The notes: generated by a model from the sequence alone, not told the origin. A stretch of 64,000 bases of DNA from Aliiroseovarius zhejiangensis (GCF_014656375.1 NZ_BNCH01000003.1:1-64000); one strand, 5' to 3'. Counted from the stretch's first letter, positions 1 to 8,797 are shown. Program-made: numbers and translations.

Positions 1-157
<157 letters not shown>

Positions 158-183
158 GAACGCCTCACGTTCTTGACCGGAAA

Positions 184-209
184 GGGCGTCCCCAGGGACG
201 CCCTTTTTT
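184..209 (+). terminator. Rho-independent terminator of tuf
   Basis: The stem GGGCGTCCC (184-192) pairs with GGGACGCCC (195-203) and is followed by six Ts. In practice the stem is 8 bp with a four-base loop. An almost identical copy, with the same flanking bases, sits after the usp gene at 1447-1472. Confidence 0.93.
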
Positions 210-404
210 GTATGCCACGCCGAAAGATGATCTGAGACGCACAAACAAACAGGTGACCAGGATCATCGAGCAGTCAGCGTCCGTGATCCAGCCCTGATCC
301 AACGTTTCGCCGGATTTCCTCATCGTCCGTTCATGGTCGCGAGATATCCCAGGTGCCAGTCAGAGTGTGCCAAAGGGGAAACACGAATGAGTTGTGCATT
401 TTGA

Positions 405-418
405 TTGATTCAGATCAA
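405..418. promoter_or_regulatory. Perfect FNR/FnrL-type box upstream of usp
   Basis: TTGAT-TCAG-ATCAA matches the FNR/FnrL consensus TTGAT-N4-ATCAA exactly. Its arms extend to 8 bp (TGATTGAT at 402-409, ATCAATCA at 414-421). A -10-like TTTGAT lies at 441-446, the position expected for a promoter with the box centred near -41.5, which would start transcription near 453. The usp start codon is at 576. I see no gene or other structure in the rest of 210-575. The regulator assignment is inferred, because FnrL and NO-sensing Crp/Fnr relatives (Nnr/DnrD type) share this consensus. Confidence 0.82.
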
Positions 419-575
419 TCATTGCCCGTGTCGAACCTGATTTGATGAGGTCGCCATCTAAAGCGCGCAGGGGGGCGGCAATACGTGTCGCATTGTCCGT
501 GCCGCGTGAATGTTGAGGCAGATACCACCGCCACACAAAGCCAGTCTTGTCGCTCAAGCGAAAGGAAAAGAACAC

Positions 576-1403
576 ATGCATATCAAGTCGATTCTCATTG
601 CTTCGGATCTGTCAGCACGGTCGGACCGGGCACTTCAACGTGGTTTCCTTCTGGCCAAGGAGCTCGGCGCTCGGGTCAAAGTGGTGTCGGTCATCGATGA
701 CAGTATTCCTGAAAATCTGGCCGCAGAACTGGTTGAAAGGTGCCGCGTCCATCTGGAGGCGTCGGCAAAAAGCCTCGCCGGGGATGTGCCATTCGAGGTT
801 CAGGTCGAGATCGGCGATCCGATCCCGCGCCTGATCGAAGCCGTAAATTCTGCAGACGTCGATCTCGTGGTTGCCGGTCGGCACCGCGACCGGGGCATTC
901 TGGACGGGTTTCGGCAGACCACGGTCGAGAGCGTGGTCGCGAAATCCTTTACGCCGGTGCTGCTGGTCACGGATCCGGTTCATGGCAGCTATGGCCGGGT
1001 GCTTTCGCCGGTGGCATTCTCTGCCGCCTGTCACCGCGCGGTTCGGACCGCGCACTGCATCGCGCCCGACGCGGCGTTTCGGCTTTTCCATCTCTGGATG
1101 GCACCGTTCCAGGGTCTGACCGGCGGGAGATCGTCGGATTTCGCGCGCGAGGTGCAACGCGAAACCGAGGCACAGGCTGAGGCCTGGGCTGAAGGGCTTC
1201 CTGCCGCGCTCCCCAAGACCGAACTTGTGCATGACGGGTATGGTTCAGGGTGCCAAAAAGAGATCAGCGCCTACAAGCCTGACCTGATCGCGGTTGGCGC
1301 GAACACGCGCAGTCTGTCTTTCACCGGTCTGGGTTCTTTCACAGCCGAGCTTCTGCGGACCCCACCCACCGACCTGCTGATCGCGCGGGGGGCGGAAATC
1401 TGA
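576..1403 (+). CDS. Universal stress protein, tandem UspA domains
   Basis: A 275-residue cytosolic protein built from two UspA-like alpha/beta domains. Domain 1 starts at MHIKSILIASDLS and ends near residue 135 in TPVLLVTD. Domain 2 ends in VGANTRSLSFTGLGSFTAEL, which resembles the ATP-binding G-x-x-G loop. The matching loop in domain 1 (GRHRDRGILDGF) is degenerate, so only the second may bind nucleotide. The start at 576 is preferred over the upstream ATG at 510 because AAAGGAAAAG precedes it and the UspA fold begins there. The gene stands alone between two near-identical terminators, behind a perfect FNR-type box. This suggests induction under low oxygen or nitric oxide, as seen for Usp proteins in FNR regulons. 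The exact client or role is unknown. Confidence 0.9.
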   Translation: MHIKSILIASDLSARSDRALQRGFLLAKELGARVKVVSVIDDSIPENLAAELVERCRVHLEASAKSLAGDVPFEVQVEIGDPIPRLIEAVNSADVDLVVAGRHRDRGILDGFRQTTVESVVAKSFTPVLLVTDPVHGSYGRVLSPVAFSAACHRAVRTAHCIAPDAAFRLFHLWMAPFQGLTGGRSSDFAREVQRETEAQAEAWAEGLPAALPKTELVHDGYGSGCQKEISAYKPDLIAVGANTRSLSFTGLGSFTAELLRTPPTDLLIARGAEI

Positions 1404-1446
1404 GCCGACCACAGCTTAATCAACTTCATGTATGTGCCAACGGAAA

Positions 1447-1472
1447 GGGCGTCCCTCGGGACGCCCTTTTTT
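1447..1472 (+). terminator. Rho-independent terminator of usp, near-copy of the tuf terminator
   Basis: The stem GGGCGTCCC (1447-1455) pairs with GGGACGCCC (1458-1466) and is followed by TTTTTT. It differs from the tuf terminator only in the two loop bases (TC instead of CA) and shares the flanking GGAAA and TTGT. Confidence 0.92.
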
Positions 1473-1503
1473 GTGTTGATTGGTGTGGTGATGGATGATG
1501 TCG

Positions 1504-2001
1504 TTACCCATCCAGACGTTTGACGACGTGATCGGCAAAGGCCGCGATCATTCCGTCATAATATTCCTTGCTGTCCGTGGTCAGTGCTGTCACGTCGAAC
1601 CCTTCGGGCAGGAACAGGATCGCCTGATCGAACGCCACCGACAGGTCATAGGTCTCGAACTTGGAGTTATCGTTCGGGCTGAGGATCTTCACACGGCCTG
1701 ACAGGGATGAATCGGCAACGCCGGCTGCGTTTTGCAGGGTGTTCGCCAGTTCAATTTCATCAATATCGATGCTGATGCGCACACCTTCATCATCAGTGCG
1801 GCCCACAAGGCGTTCGACAATGGCGTTTTCAAGATCATCCTCGATCATGGTCCAATGCGCGGCGGCATTGGCGTTGGCCAGGTCTTCCAGCTCGACGTCG
1901 ACATCGACCTCTTTCACCATGGTCATGTCGTCAGCAAAAGCGGGTGCTGTCAGCATCGAGGCAGCCAGCAGGCCGGCGGTAAGGGTCTTGTATGTCATCA
2001 T
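1504..2001 (-). CDS. Secreted protein of unknown function
   Basis: A 165-residue protein with a clear Sec signal peptide (basic MMTYK, hydrophobic TAGLLAASML, cleavage after PAFA, about residue 22). The mature part is small and acidic, with a run of alternating Asp/Glu/Val (KEVDVDVELEDLAN). It probably folds in the periplasm. I do not recognise the family and see no cysteine pairs, haem motif or catalytic signature. AGGAG lies 7 bases before the ATG at 2001; a second ATG at 1998 is equally possible, and longer upstream starts lack a ribosome site and would bury the signal peptide. It is transcribed against its neighbours and stands alone. Confidence 0.75.
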   Translation of the reverse strand: MMTYKTLTAGLLAASMLTAPAFADDMTMVKEVDVDVELEDLANANAAAHWTMIEDDLENAIVERLVGRTDDEGVRISIDIDEIELANTLQNAAGVADSSLSGRVKILSPNDNSKFETYDLSVAFDQAILFLPEGFDVTALTTDSKEYYDGMIAAFADHVVKRLDG

Positions 2002-2196
2002 CGGATTTCTCCTTTGTTGTAACGCGGCGCTGTGTTGCGCCAGTCGACCACCCAACGCGGACCCCGAGAGATGGTTCCATCTTCCGCTGCACCACATAGG
2101 CAAGAATTTGCCTTGTTTGTGCCTGATAGGCGCAGTAACGACCTGAGATGGGCGTGTATTGCACGTTGCAAACTGCCCTGATTGATCGCCATAGGG

Positions 2197-2898
2197 ATGA
2201 CAGTTTTGGTCTTTCTTGTTTCCATCGCCATTCTTTCAACAGTCTATTCGATTGCAGCGCTGCTGGTGCCTGAATGGGCGGATATCCTGTTGCTGGCGGG
2301 GCCAATCGCGGGGGCGAGCATCTTCTTGCTGCTGAAACGGTTTTTGTCACGACCGCGCAGGCCGGTCGTGGATGCGCCTGCCCCGAAAAAGCGGCGTCGC
2401 GGGGCATCATTGAAAAAGCGTGGTCAAACACGCAGCCCAGCCGTGACGGAGCGTCGCCTGACACGCGCTTCTGCCACGCGTAAGTGGGTTATCGTTGACG
2501 GGTCGAACGTCATGCACTGGCAGGATGGTGATCCCAGCTTTCAACCGTTGCGTGACGTTGCAGCGCGCCTTGTCGCGGGCGGGTATTCTCCGCATTTCTT
2601 TTTTGACGCGAACGCAGGGTATATTCTGGCAGATCGCTATCTGCATGACCGGGATTTTGAAAAGATGCTGAACCTGCGTCGGGGCAAGGTCACGGTCGTT
2701 TCCAAGGGCACTGTGGCGGACCAGGCTATTCTTGGTGCCGCGCGCAAACTGAATGCCGTTGTCGTGACCAACGACCGATATCGTGATTGGGCCGATCAGT
2801 ATCCAGAGGTCACACAGCAGGGCTTTCTGTTGAAGGGCAGATACGGCGCGCACGGGCTGCGGCTTGACGAAGCAGCCATGCAACCCGCCTATGCCTGA
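2197..2898 (+). CDS. Membrane-anchored NYN/Zc3h12a-like ribonuclease
   Basis: 233 residues: two hydrophobic segments at the N-terminus (about 2-18 and 28-47), a very basic linker (KKRRRG, LKKRG), then a PIN-like NYN domain from about residue 95. Acidic residues expected for metal-dependent RNA cleavage are all present: D in VDGSNVMHW, D in FFDANAGY, D in TVADQAIL and D in VTNDRYRDW. Zc3h12a-type NYN domains are endoribonucleases. The membrane anchor with a cytosolic catalytic part suggests RNA turnover near the inner membrane, which is inference. I chose ATG 2197; a TTG at 2182 is an alternative and neither has a strong ribosome site. It lies just upstream of the rpsJ operon on the same strand with a 212-base gap. 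Confidence 0.75.
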   Translation: MTVLVFLVSIAILSTVYSIAALLVPEWADILLLAGPIAGASIFLLLKRFLSRPRRPVVDAPAPKKRRRGASLKKRGQTRSPAVTERRLTRASATRKWVIVDGSNVMHWQDGDPSFQPLRDVAARLVAGGYSPHFFFDANAGYILADRYLHDRDFEKMLNLRRGKVTVVSKGTVADQAILGAARKLNAVVVTNDRYRDWADQYPEVTQQGFLLKGRYGAHGLRLDEAAMQPAYA

Positions 2899-3110
2899 CA
2901 GGCTATGCCACGGTCAGGTAAACTTGAGGCACCGGGCCACATTGCCCCTTGTCACACACAGCCAACCCCTGTAAGACGCGCGAGTTCGCTGGGGAAAGCG
3001 GCGTTGGCGGGATTCGGTCCCGCTTTTCGTTTTTTCCCGGGGTTCGACGAGGGCAGGGGGAATGAGCCACCTGTCGTCCTATCAACTCTCTGCCTGAAAG
3101 GGCGAATGCT

Positions 3111-3419
3111 ATGACAAGTCAAAACATTCGTATCCGTCTGAAGGCGTTTGACTATCGCGTGCTGGATGCCTCCACACAAGAGATCGTCAACACTGCCAAA
3201 CGGACCGGTGCAAACGTTCGCGGCCCCATCCCGCTGCCGAACAAGATCGAGAAGTTCACGGTTCTGCGTGGACCTCACGTTGACAAGAAATCCCGCGACC
3301 AGTTCGAGATCCGCACGCATAAGCGGCTGCTCGACATCGTTGACCCGACCCCGCAGACCGTGGACGCGCTGATGAAGCTCGACCTGGCTGCCGGTGTCGA
3401 CGTTCAGATCTCGGTCTGA
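3111..3419 (+). CDS. rpsJ: 30S ribosomal protein S10
   Basis: A full-length 102-residue S10. Diagnostic stretches are [14 protein letters not shown] at the start, [20 protein letters not shown] in the middle and [16 protein letters not shown] near the end. S10 is part of the 30S head and, with NusB, of the antitermination complex. It is the first gene of a four-gene ribosomal operon; rplC begins 14 bases after its stop. GAAAGGGCGA precedes the ATG. The 212 bases upstream should hold the operon promoter, but no convincing -35/-10 pair stands out. Confidence 0.98.
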   Translation: MTSQNIRIRLKAFDYRVLDASTQEIVNTAKRTGANVRGPIPLPNKIEKFTVLRGPHVDKKSRDQFEIRTHKRLLDIVDPTPQTVDALMKLDLAAGVDVQISV

Positions 3420-3433
3420 GGAGGGTATCGAAG

Positions 3434-4168
3434 ATGCGCTCTGGAATTATCGCGAAGAAAGTCGGCATGACCCGGCTTTTCATGGAAGACGGCAAGCAGA
3501 TCCCTGTGACCGTTCTTCAACTGGACAATCTGCAAGTTGTGGCCAACCGCACCGCGGAACAGGACGGTTACACCGCTGTTCAGCTGGGTGCAGGTGACGC
3601 CAAGGCAAAACGCACCTCGAAACCGATGCGCGGCTATTTCGCCAAGGCGGGCGTGGCTCCGAAGCGCAAGCTGGTGGAGTTCCGCGTCGACGCCGACAAC
3701 CTGATCGCCGTGGGCGAAGAGATCTCGGCCGAGCACTATGTGGAAGGTCAGAAGGTCGATGTCGCAGGCACGTCGATTGGTAAAGGCTTTGCCGGTGCCA
3801 TGAAGCGTCACAACTTCGGCGGTCTGCGTGCCTCGCACGGTGTGTCGATCAGCCACCGTTCGCACGGCTCGACCGGTCAGTGTCAAGACCCCGGCCGCGT
3901 GTTCAAAGGCAAGAAAATGGCCGGCCACATGGGCTCGGTCCGCGTGACCACGCAGAACCTGGAAGTCGTGAAGACCGATGCCGAACGCGGCCTGGTGTTC
4001 ATCAAGGGCGCTGTTCCCGGCTCGAAAGGTGGCTGGGTCACCGTGAAGGACGCCGTGAAGAAGAAGCTGCCCGAGAACGTTCCGTTCCCGGCGGCGCTGA
4101 AATCGGCTGCAACCGCTGCAACAGAAGTTCCTGCGGAAGAAGCACCCGCGGAAGGTGGTGAAGCATGA
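3434..4168 (+). CDS. rplC: 50S ribosomal protein L3
   Basis: A 244-residue L3, longer than the roughly 210 residues of E. coli. The family core is intact: [15 protein letters not shown] at the N-terminus, the loop that reaches the peptidyl transferase centre ([20 protein letters not shown]) and [13 protein letters not shown]. The extra length is an Ala/Glu-rich tail after [14 protein letters not shown], common in alphaproteobacterial L3. Gly-Gln in STGQCQ is the site methylated by PrmB in other bacteria. GAGG lies upstream of the ATG. The stop overlaps the rplD start in ATGA, which implies translational coupling. Confidence 0.98.
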   Translation: MRSGIIAKKVGMTRLFMEDGKQIPVTVLQLDNLQVVANRTAEQDGYTAVQLGAGDAKAKRTSKPMRGYFAKAGVAPKRKLVEFRVDADNLIAVGEEISAEHYVEGQKVDVAGTSIGKGFAGAMKRHNFGGLRASHGVSISHRSHGSTGQCQDPGRVFKGKKMAGHMGSVRVTTQNLEVVKTDAERGLVFIKGAVPGSKGGWVTVKDAVKKKLPENVPFPAALKSAATAATEVPAEEAPAEGGEA

Positions 4169-4782
4169 AACTTGATGTAATCAAACTGGACGGCAAGAAA
4201 GCCGGTTCGGTCGAGCTGGACGAGGCCCTGTTCGGTCTTGAGCCGCGCGCCGACATTCTGCACCGTGTGGTCCGCTGGCAGCGCAACAACGCGCAAGCCG
4301 GTACCCACAAGGTCAAGACGCGTTCGGAAACCAGCTATTCGACCAAGAAGATCTATCGCCAGAAGGGCACCGGCGGCGCACGCCACGGTGACCGTAACGC
4401 ACCGATCTTCCGTAAAGGTGGTATCTATAAGGGTCCGACCCCGCGTTCGCACGGCCACGACCTGACCAAGAAATTCCGCAAGCTGGGTCTGAAACATGCC
4501 CTGTCCGCCAAGGCGAAAGCCGGCGAACTGGTCGTGATCGAGGACGCCGCTTCGGAAGGTAAAACCGCCGCTCTGGCCAAGCAGGTCAAGGACCTGGGCT
4601 GGAAACGTGCTCTGGTCATCGACGGTGCCGAGGTGAACGAGAACTTTGCACGTGCTGCAAAGAACATCGAAGGCCTGGACATCCTGCCGACCATGGGCGC
4701 CAACGTCTATGACATCCTGAAACGTGACACGCTTGTGCTCACCAAAGCAGGTGTCGAAGCTCTGGAGGCTCGCCTGAAATGA
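4165..4782 (+). CDS. rplD: 50S ribosomal protein L4
   Basis: A 205-residue L4 with the extended loop that lines the exit tunnel ([16 protein letters not shown], then PIFRKGG) and the globular C-terminus ending in [15 protein letters not shown]4 autoregulates the S10 operon in E. coli; whether that applies here is unknown. The start overlaps the rplC stop by four bases and its own stop overlaps rplW the same way, so L3, L4 and L23 are translationally chained. Confidence 0.98.
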   Translation: MKLDVIKLDGKKAGSVELDEALFGLEPRADILHRVVRWQRNNAQAGTHKVKTRSETSYSTKKIYRQKGTGGARHGDRNAPIFRKGGIYKGPTPRSHGHDLTKKFRKLGLKHALSAKAKAGELVVIEDAASEGKTAALAKQVKDLGWKRALVIDGAEVNENFARAAKNIEGLDILPTMGANVYDILKRDTLVLTKAGVEALEARLK

Positions 4783-5075
4783 CCGATAAAGCTGCACTCT
4801 ACGACGTGATCCGCAAGCCGCTCATCACCGAGAAAGCAACCATGGCATCCGAAAACGGTGCGGTTGTGTTCGAAGTGTCGATGGACGCCAACAAGCCGCA
4901 GATCAAGGAAGCTGTCGAAACCCTGTTCGGTGTGAAGGTGAAAGCCGTCAACACGTCGATCACCAAGGGTAAAGTCAAACGCTTCCGCGGCCAGTTGGGC
5001 AAGCGCAAGGACGTCAAGAAAGCCTATGTGACCCTGGAAGAGGGCAACACGATCGACGTGACCACTGGTCTCTGA
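4779..5075 (+). CDS. rplW: 50S ribosomal protein L23
   Basis: A 98-residue L23 recognised by [14 protein letters not shown], the Phe-Gly-Val-Lys-Val core ([12 protein letters not shown]) and [20 protein letters not shown]. It sits at the tunnel exit and docks trigger factor and SRP. It is the last gene of this transcription unit: the usual next gene, rplB, is absent and a GAAA-loop terminator follows 25 bases after the stop. No rplB or other S10-operon gene occurs in the following 59 kb. Confidence 0.98.
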   Translation: MTDKAALYDVIRKPLITEKATMASENGAVVFEVSMDANKPQIKEAVETLFGVKVKAVNTSITKGKVKRFRGQLGKRKDVKKAYVTLEEGNTIDVTTGL

Positions 5076-5100
5076 TTGCTAGGCAGACGTGAGACATTGA

Positions 5101-5129
5101 AAGCCCCTGCCGAAAGGTGGGGGCTTTTT
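5101..5129 (+). terminator. Rho-independent terminator closing rpsJ-rplW
   Basis: A continuous stem (AAGCCCCTGCC with GGTGGGGGCTT, two G-U pairs) closes on a GAAA tetraloop at 5112-5115 and is followed by a T run at 5125-5129. It separates the four ribosomal genes from the leftward ROK regulator. Confidence 0.93.
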
Positions 5130-5202
5130 CTTTTGAGGGGCAATGTTTGCTTTGAGCCCATTTCGACCGCTCCCGAAATTCAATCAATAGCCGTCCGCTA
5201 CA

Positions 5203-6414
5203 TCAAATTCTGGAAAGGCCAGCGTTTGTGTTCAGCAGGAACTGCGAGAATATTGGGCTGCTGGCTGCCCCGATTTCTCGAGCATTATGTCCAACATTTC
5301 CAGCTTCGATCTGGGGTTCAATCAGACCGCGCTTGTCCTGATTGACCAAATAGCGTCGGGTTCGTTCAACCAATTCCTTCCGCACTTCGGAAGGGAAAGC
5401 CCCATCAATAAGGATGGTTTCAAAATCAACAACCGAGCAAATCGACAACGAGGCTTTTGCTAGTTCTTGCGCCGTCTGGCCAATCCATGGTTCGACATGC
5501 CGCGACAAGCCGCTCCAGTCCTGTGGCTGTTGCCAAAGTGCAGTTGGATCAACACCGGCTTCTATTAGGCGCGCTTCCAAAAGATGTATTGAGGCGACAT
5601 CGATCAGTTGCTGCGCCTCGCCAAGGGGGCCTGTACTCCGCATAGATCCTAACGCACCGGCGTTGCCTCGGTTGCCTTCAAAGACAGTTCCGTTCAGGAC
5701 AACACCTCCTCCGATGAAAGATCCGATGAAGAAATAGGCATAGTCACGAAACTCCCGCCCACCTCCATACAGGTGCTCTGCGTGGCAGGCAGCCGTGGCG
5801 TCGTTGACAACAAATACGGGAAGACTGCTGAACGCCCCAACCTTGGCCACGAAATCAATGTCTTTCCACGAGCGGAACTTCTCGGCTGCCAGACCGGCAA
5901 GATCGTGCCACTTCCACAGTTCGAAAGGTGTGCCAATACCAATGCCGCAGACGCGGTGCCGTAATGCCGAAGGAAGGGTGCCCAGAAGCGTTTCCAGCCC
6001 CTCATTTAGAAAGCCGAATACCGCATCCGGCATGGGATAGTCATACGAGGTATGAAGCTGTCCACGCACATTCCCTGAGAAATCCAGCAAAAGAAGATCT
6101 GCACTTCTGCGTCCGATTTTGAGGCCAATGGACAATACACCGTCGGGATCCAGTTCAATCGGGATGGACGGCTTACCAACCTTCCCTCTGACAGGATCAC
6201 CCCGCCGCACCAGACCATCTTCTTCAAGGTTGCGCAGGATGGTCGACACGGTTGGTTTGGACAGCCCAGTGCGCCGCGCCAGATCGGCGGCGGGTACGGC
6301 GCGATGACGCTGAAGAACCGTAAGGATCAGACGCTCGTTGTGATCGCGGATGCCGCGTTGGTTCACACCGGCGCTTTGCCCTTTAATGCTGTTTCCATCC
6401 ATGCTGCGGACCAT
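5203..6414 (-). CDS. frcR: ROK-family transcriptional regulator of the fructose locus (FrcR-like)
   Basis: 403 residues. A winged helix-turn-helix (about 28-75, with DLARRTGLSKPTVSTILRNL) is followed by a ROK sugar-kinase-like sensor domain (about 85-390, with GIGIGTPF and FFIGSFIGGGVVL). The ROK zinc motif CxCGxxGCxE is missing: where it should be the sequence reads GNAGALGSMRSTG with no cysteine. It therefore probably senses sugar without the structural zinc and without kinase activity. It diverges from frcB across a 182-base region with a 25-bp palindrome. The gene arrangement matches the frcR-frcBCAK locus known from Sinorhizobium, so repression relieved by fructose or a related sugar is a reasonable inference. 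The ATG at 6414 has AAGG about 9 bases upstream. Confidence 0.85.
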   Translation of the reverse strand: MVRSMDGNSIKGQSAGVNQRGIRDHNERLILTVLQRHRAVPAADLARRTGLSKPTVSTILRNLEEDGLVRRGDPVRGKVGKPSIPIELDPDGVLSIGLKIGRRSADLLLLDFSGNVRGQLHTSYDYPMPDAVFGFLNEGLETLLGTLPSALRHRVCGIGIGTPFELWKWHDLAGLAAEKFRSWKDIDFVAKVGAFSSLPVFVVNDATAACHAEHLYGGGREFRDYAYFFIGSFIGGGVVLNGTVFEGNRGNAGALGSMRSTGPLGEAQQLIDVASIHLLEARLIEAGVDPTALWQQPQDWSGLSRHVEPWIGQTAQELAKASLSICSVVDFETILIDGAFPSEVRKELVERTRRYLVNQDKRGLIEPQIEAGNVGHNAREIGAASSPIFSQFLLNTNAGLSRI

Positions 6415-6453
6415 AGTCGCCTACCTTCTGAATTTAAAGGTAAACCAAATTTA

Positions 6454-6478
6454 TTAGTTAGTAAAGTTTACAAACTAA
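6454..6478. promoter_or_regulatory. 25-bp palindromic operator between frcR and frcB
   Basis: The left arm TTAGTTAGTAAA (6454-6465) and the right arm TTTACAAACTAA (6467-6478) flank a central G; 11 of 12 positions pair. The TTAG..GT....AC..CTAA pattern suits alphaproteobacterial ROK repressors. A -35-like TTGACA (6479-6484) directly abuts its right end on the frcB side, but I see no good -10. Assignment to the divergent ROK regulator is inferred from position. Confidence 0.8.
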
Positions 6479-6596
6479 TTGACACGGCCAACAGAATCGG
6501 GCTTCCTAGGGTCAGACCTGCAGTTCTGAACAAGCAGGCCTGGATTGCGGGAGGAGCCCTGTCCAGAACCCAAGTAGATTCTCGTGGGAGGAAAAC

Positions 6597-7607
6597 ATGA
6601 AAACCCTGATGACCACTTCAGCGCTGGCCATGACTGTAATGGCGGGTGCTGCACATGCTGAAACCAACGCTTGTTTGATCACCAAGACCGACACCAACCC
6701 GTTCTTTGTGAAAATGAAAGAAGGCGCGTCTGAAGCTGCCGAGGCGAACGGTATCAACCTGTCGACCTTTGCCGGTAAATATGATGGCGACGTTGAAACC
6801 CAAGTTGCTGCGGTTGAGACCTGTATCGCTTCTGGTGCAAAGGGCATCCTGATCACCCCGACCGACAGCCGTGCGCTGGTTCCGGTCATCACTCAGGCGC
6901 GTGAAGCTGGTGCTCTTGTCATCGCGCTGGACACCCAGTTTGAACCCGCCGATGCGGCCGATGCGACCTTTGCCACCGACAACTTCAAGGCTGGTGTTTT
7001 GATTGGCGAGTGGGCCAAGGCGAAAATGGGCGACGCAGCTGCGGACGCCAAGATTGCTTTGCTGGACCTGAATGCCTCGGAAATTTCGGTTGATTACCAG
7101 CGCGACAATGGCTTCCTGCATGGCTTTGGCATCGACATCAAAGACCCGACCGACATTGGTGACGAAGACGATCCCCGCATCGTTGGCAATGACGTGACGG
7201 ATGGATCGCCTGATGGTGGCCGCACCGCAATGGAGAACCTTCTGCAGGTCGATCCTGACATCAACCTTGTCTACACCATCAACGAGCCCGCCGCCGCAGG
7301 CGCATACGAAGCGTTGAAATCCTTCGGTAAGGAAGAAGGCGTTCTGATCGTTTCGGTTGACGGTGGTTGCCCCGGCGTTCGGGACATCGCGGGCGGCGTG
7401 ATTGGCGCCACTTCGATGCAGTTCCCGCTGCTGATGGCGTCCAAAGGTATCGAGGCAATCAAGAACTTCGCTGAAACCGGTGAGAAGCCGCAAAACAGCG
7501 AAGGTCTGGACTTCTACAACACGGGCGTCGAGCTGATCACCGACACACCTGTCGAAGGTGTACCTTCGATCACATCGGCCGAAGGCCTGGAAAAGTGCTG
7601 GGGCTGA
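6597..7607 (+). CDS. frcB: Fructose-type ABC transporter, periplasmic binding protein
   Basis: 336 residues with a Sec signal peptide (cleavage after AAHA, about residue 21) and a periplasmic-binding-protein type I fold for sugars. Typical landmarks are [57 protein letters not shown] and VSVDGGCPG. It captures a pentose or hexose in the periplasm and delivers it to FrcC. Ribosome site GGAGGAAAAC precedes the ATG. It is the first gene of the operon, next to the palindromic operator, and is followed by a stable hairpin that should keep its mRNA more abundant than the downstream permease message. Fructose as substrate is inferred from the locus composition. Confidence 0.9.
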   Translation: MKTLMTTSALAMTVMAGAAHAETNACLITKTDTNPFFVKMKEGASEAAEANGINLSTFAGKYDGDVETQVAAVETCIASGAKGILITPTDSRALVPVITQAREAGALVIALDTQFEPADAADATFATDNFKAGVLIGEWAKAKMGDAAADAKIALLDLNASEISVDYQRDNGFLHGFGIDIKDPTDIGDEDDPRIVGNDVTDGSPDGGRTAMENLLQVDPDINLVYTINEPAAAGAYEALKSFGKEEGVLIVSVDGGCPGVRDIAGGVIGATSMQFPLLMASKGIEAIKNFAETGEKPQNSEGLDFYNTGVELITDTPVEGVPSITSAEGLEKCWG

Positions 7608-7625
7608 TCCTCACCTAGCTTCTGT

Positions 7626-7649
7626 GGCGGGGCGCGTGTGCGCCCTGCC
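7626..7649 (+). other. Stem-loop between frcB and frcC
   Basis: GGCGGGGCGC (7626-7635) pairs fully, with one G-U, with GCGCCCTGCC (7640-7649) over a GTGT loop. There is no T run. Such hairpins behind binding-protein genes commonly protect the upstream message, giving more binding protein than permease. Confidence 0.7.
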
Positions 7650-7714
7650 GTTATTCCCCGTTTCTTTGACGAAATCTGCAGCCACCGCTACGCTCGCTGG
7701 CAAGGGAGAGAGTC

Positions 7715-8797
7715 ATGTCCAATACATCGACATCAGCCCAAAAAGGGCAAGACTTCGAAAAGACCTTGGATCAAAGCGATACCAAGGTTGCGTCATTTGA
7801 AGTCAAACACCACACCCTGCTGGAGCGCATTCAGCATCTACTTCATAACAACCCAACGTTGGTTCCTGTGATCGTTCTGATCATCAGCCTGATTGCCTTT
7901 GGACTGATCGCAGGCGGTAAGTTCTTTTCGGCCTTCAACCTCAGCCTGATCCTGCAACAGGTGTCGATCATTGGCATCCTGGCAGCCGCGCAATCGCTGA
8001 TCATCCTAACCGCAGGCATCGACCTTTCGGTTGCTGCAATCATGGTTTTGATGTCGGTTGTGATGGGTAATCTGGCCGTATTCTCTGGCGTGCCGTCCGG
8101 CATTGCCATCATCATCGGCCTTGCTGGCGGCGTTGGCGCGGGTGTGATGAACGGTTGGTTCATCACCAAAGTCAAATTGCCCCCATTCATCACCACGCTG
8201 GGGACGTGGTCCATCTTCTATGCGCTGCTTCTGTGGCTTTCAGGTGCGCAGTCCATCCGTGGACAGGATATCGACGCCGAGGCACCGTTCCTGAAGTTCT
8301 TCGGCGCGACCTTCAACCTTGGCGGGGCGCGGATCACGCTGAGTGCGCTTTTGATGATCGTTGTTTTCGTGGTGCTTTGGTACATGCTGAACAAGACCGC
8401 TTGGGGGCGTCATGTCTATGCGATTGGCGACGACAAAGAGGCCGCGGATATGTCCGGTATCCGTACGGATCGCACGCTGCTGTCCGTTTATGGTTTGGCC
8501 GGGTTCGTCTGTGCGCTTGCAGGTTGGGCTTCGATTGGCCGTGTTGGTTCGATCTCGCCGCAGTCCTTTTACGAAGGCAACCTGGACTCGATCACTGCTG
8601 TGGTTATCGGAGGCATCTCGCTTTTCGGTGGACGCGGGTCGATCATGGGTGCCTTGTTTGGCGCTTTGATCGTGGGCGTCTTCCGCTCGGGCCTTCGCCT
8701 ATCGGGTGTTGACGTGCTGTGGCAGGTCTTCGCCATCGGTTGGCTCATCATCATCGCGGTCGCTATCGACCAATGGATCAGAAGGGTATCGGCATAA
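7715..8797 (+). CDS. frcC: Fructose-type ABC transporter, permease
   Basis: 360 residues of the BPD_transp_2 (RbsC/FrcC) family, inner membrane. A soluble N-terminal extension of about 45 residues precedes roughly ten membrane segments. Family hallmarks are ILTAGIDLSVAAIM, KLPPFITTLGT, the cytoplasmic EAA-like loop around GDDKEAADMSGI and GGISLFGGRGS. It forms the channel through which the sugar passes, probably as a homodimer. GGGAGAGAGTC precedes the ATG. Its TAA stop shares one base with the frcA ATG. Confidence 0.92.
   Translation: MSNTSTSAQKGQDFEKTLDQSDTKVASFEVKHHTLLERIQHLLHNNPTLVPVIVLIISLIAFGLIAGGKFFSAFNLSLILQQVSIIGILAAAQSLIILTAGIDLSVAAIMVLMSVVMGNLAVFSGVPSGIAIIIGLAGGVGAGVMNGWFITKVKLPPFITTLGTWSIFYALLLWLSGAQSIRGQDIDAEAPFLKFFGATFNLGGARITLSALLMIVVFVVLWYMLNKTAWGRHVYAIGDDKEAADMSGIRTDRTLLSVYGLAGFVCALAGWASIGRVGSISPQSFYEGNLDSITAVVIGGISLFGGRGSIMGALFGALIVGVFRSGLRLSGVDVLWQVFAIGWLIIIAVAIDQWIRRVSA

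Noticed and set aside
360-581. A 73-codon minus-strand frame upstream of usp
   Set aside because: It spans the FNR box and promoter region and has no ribosome site.
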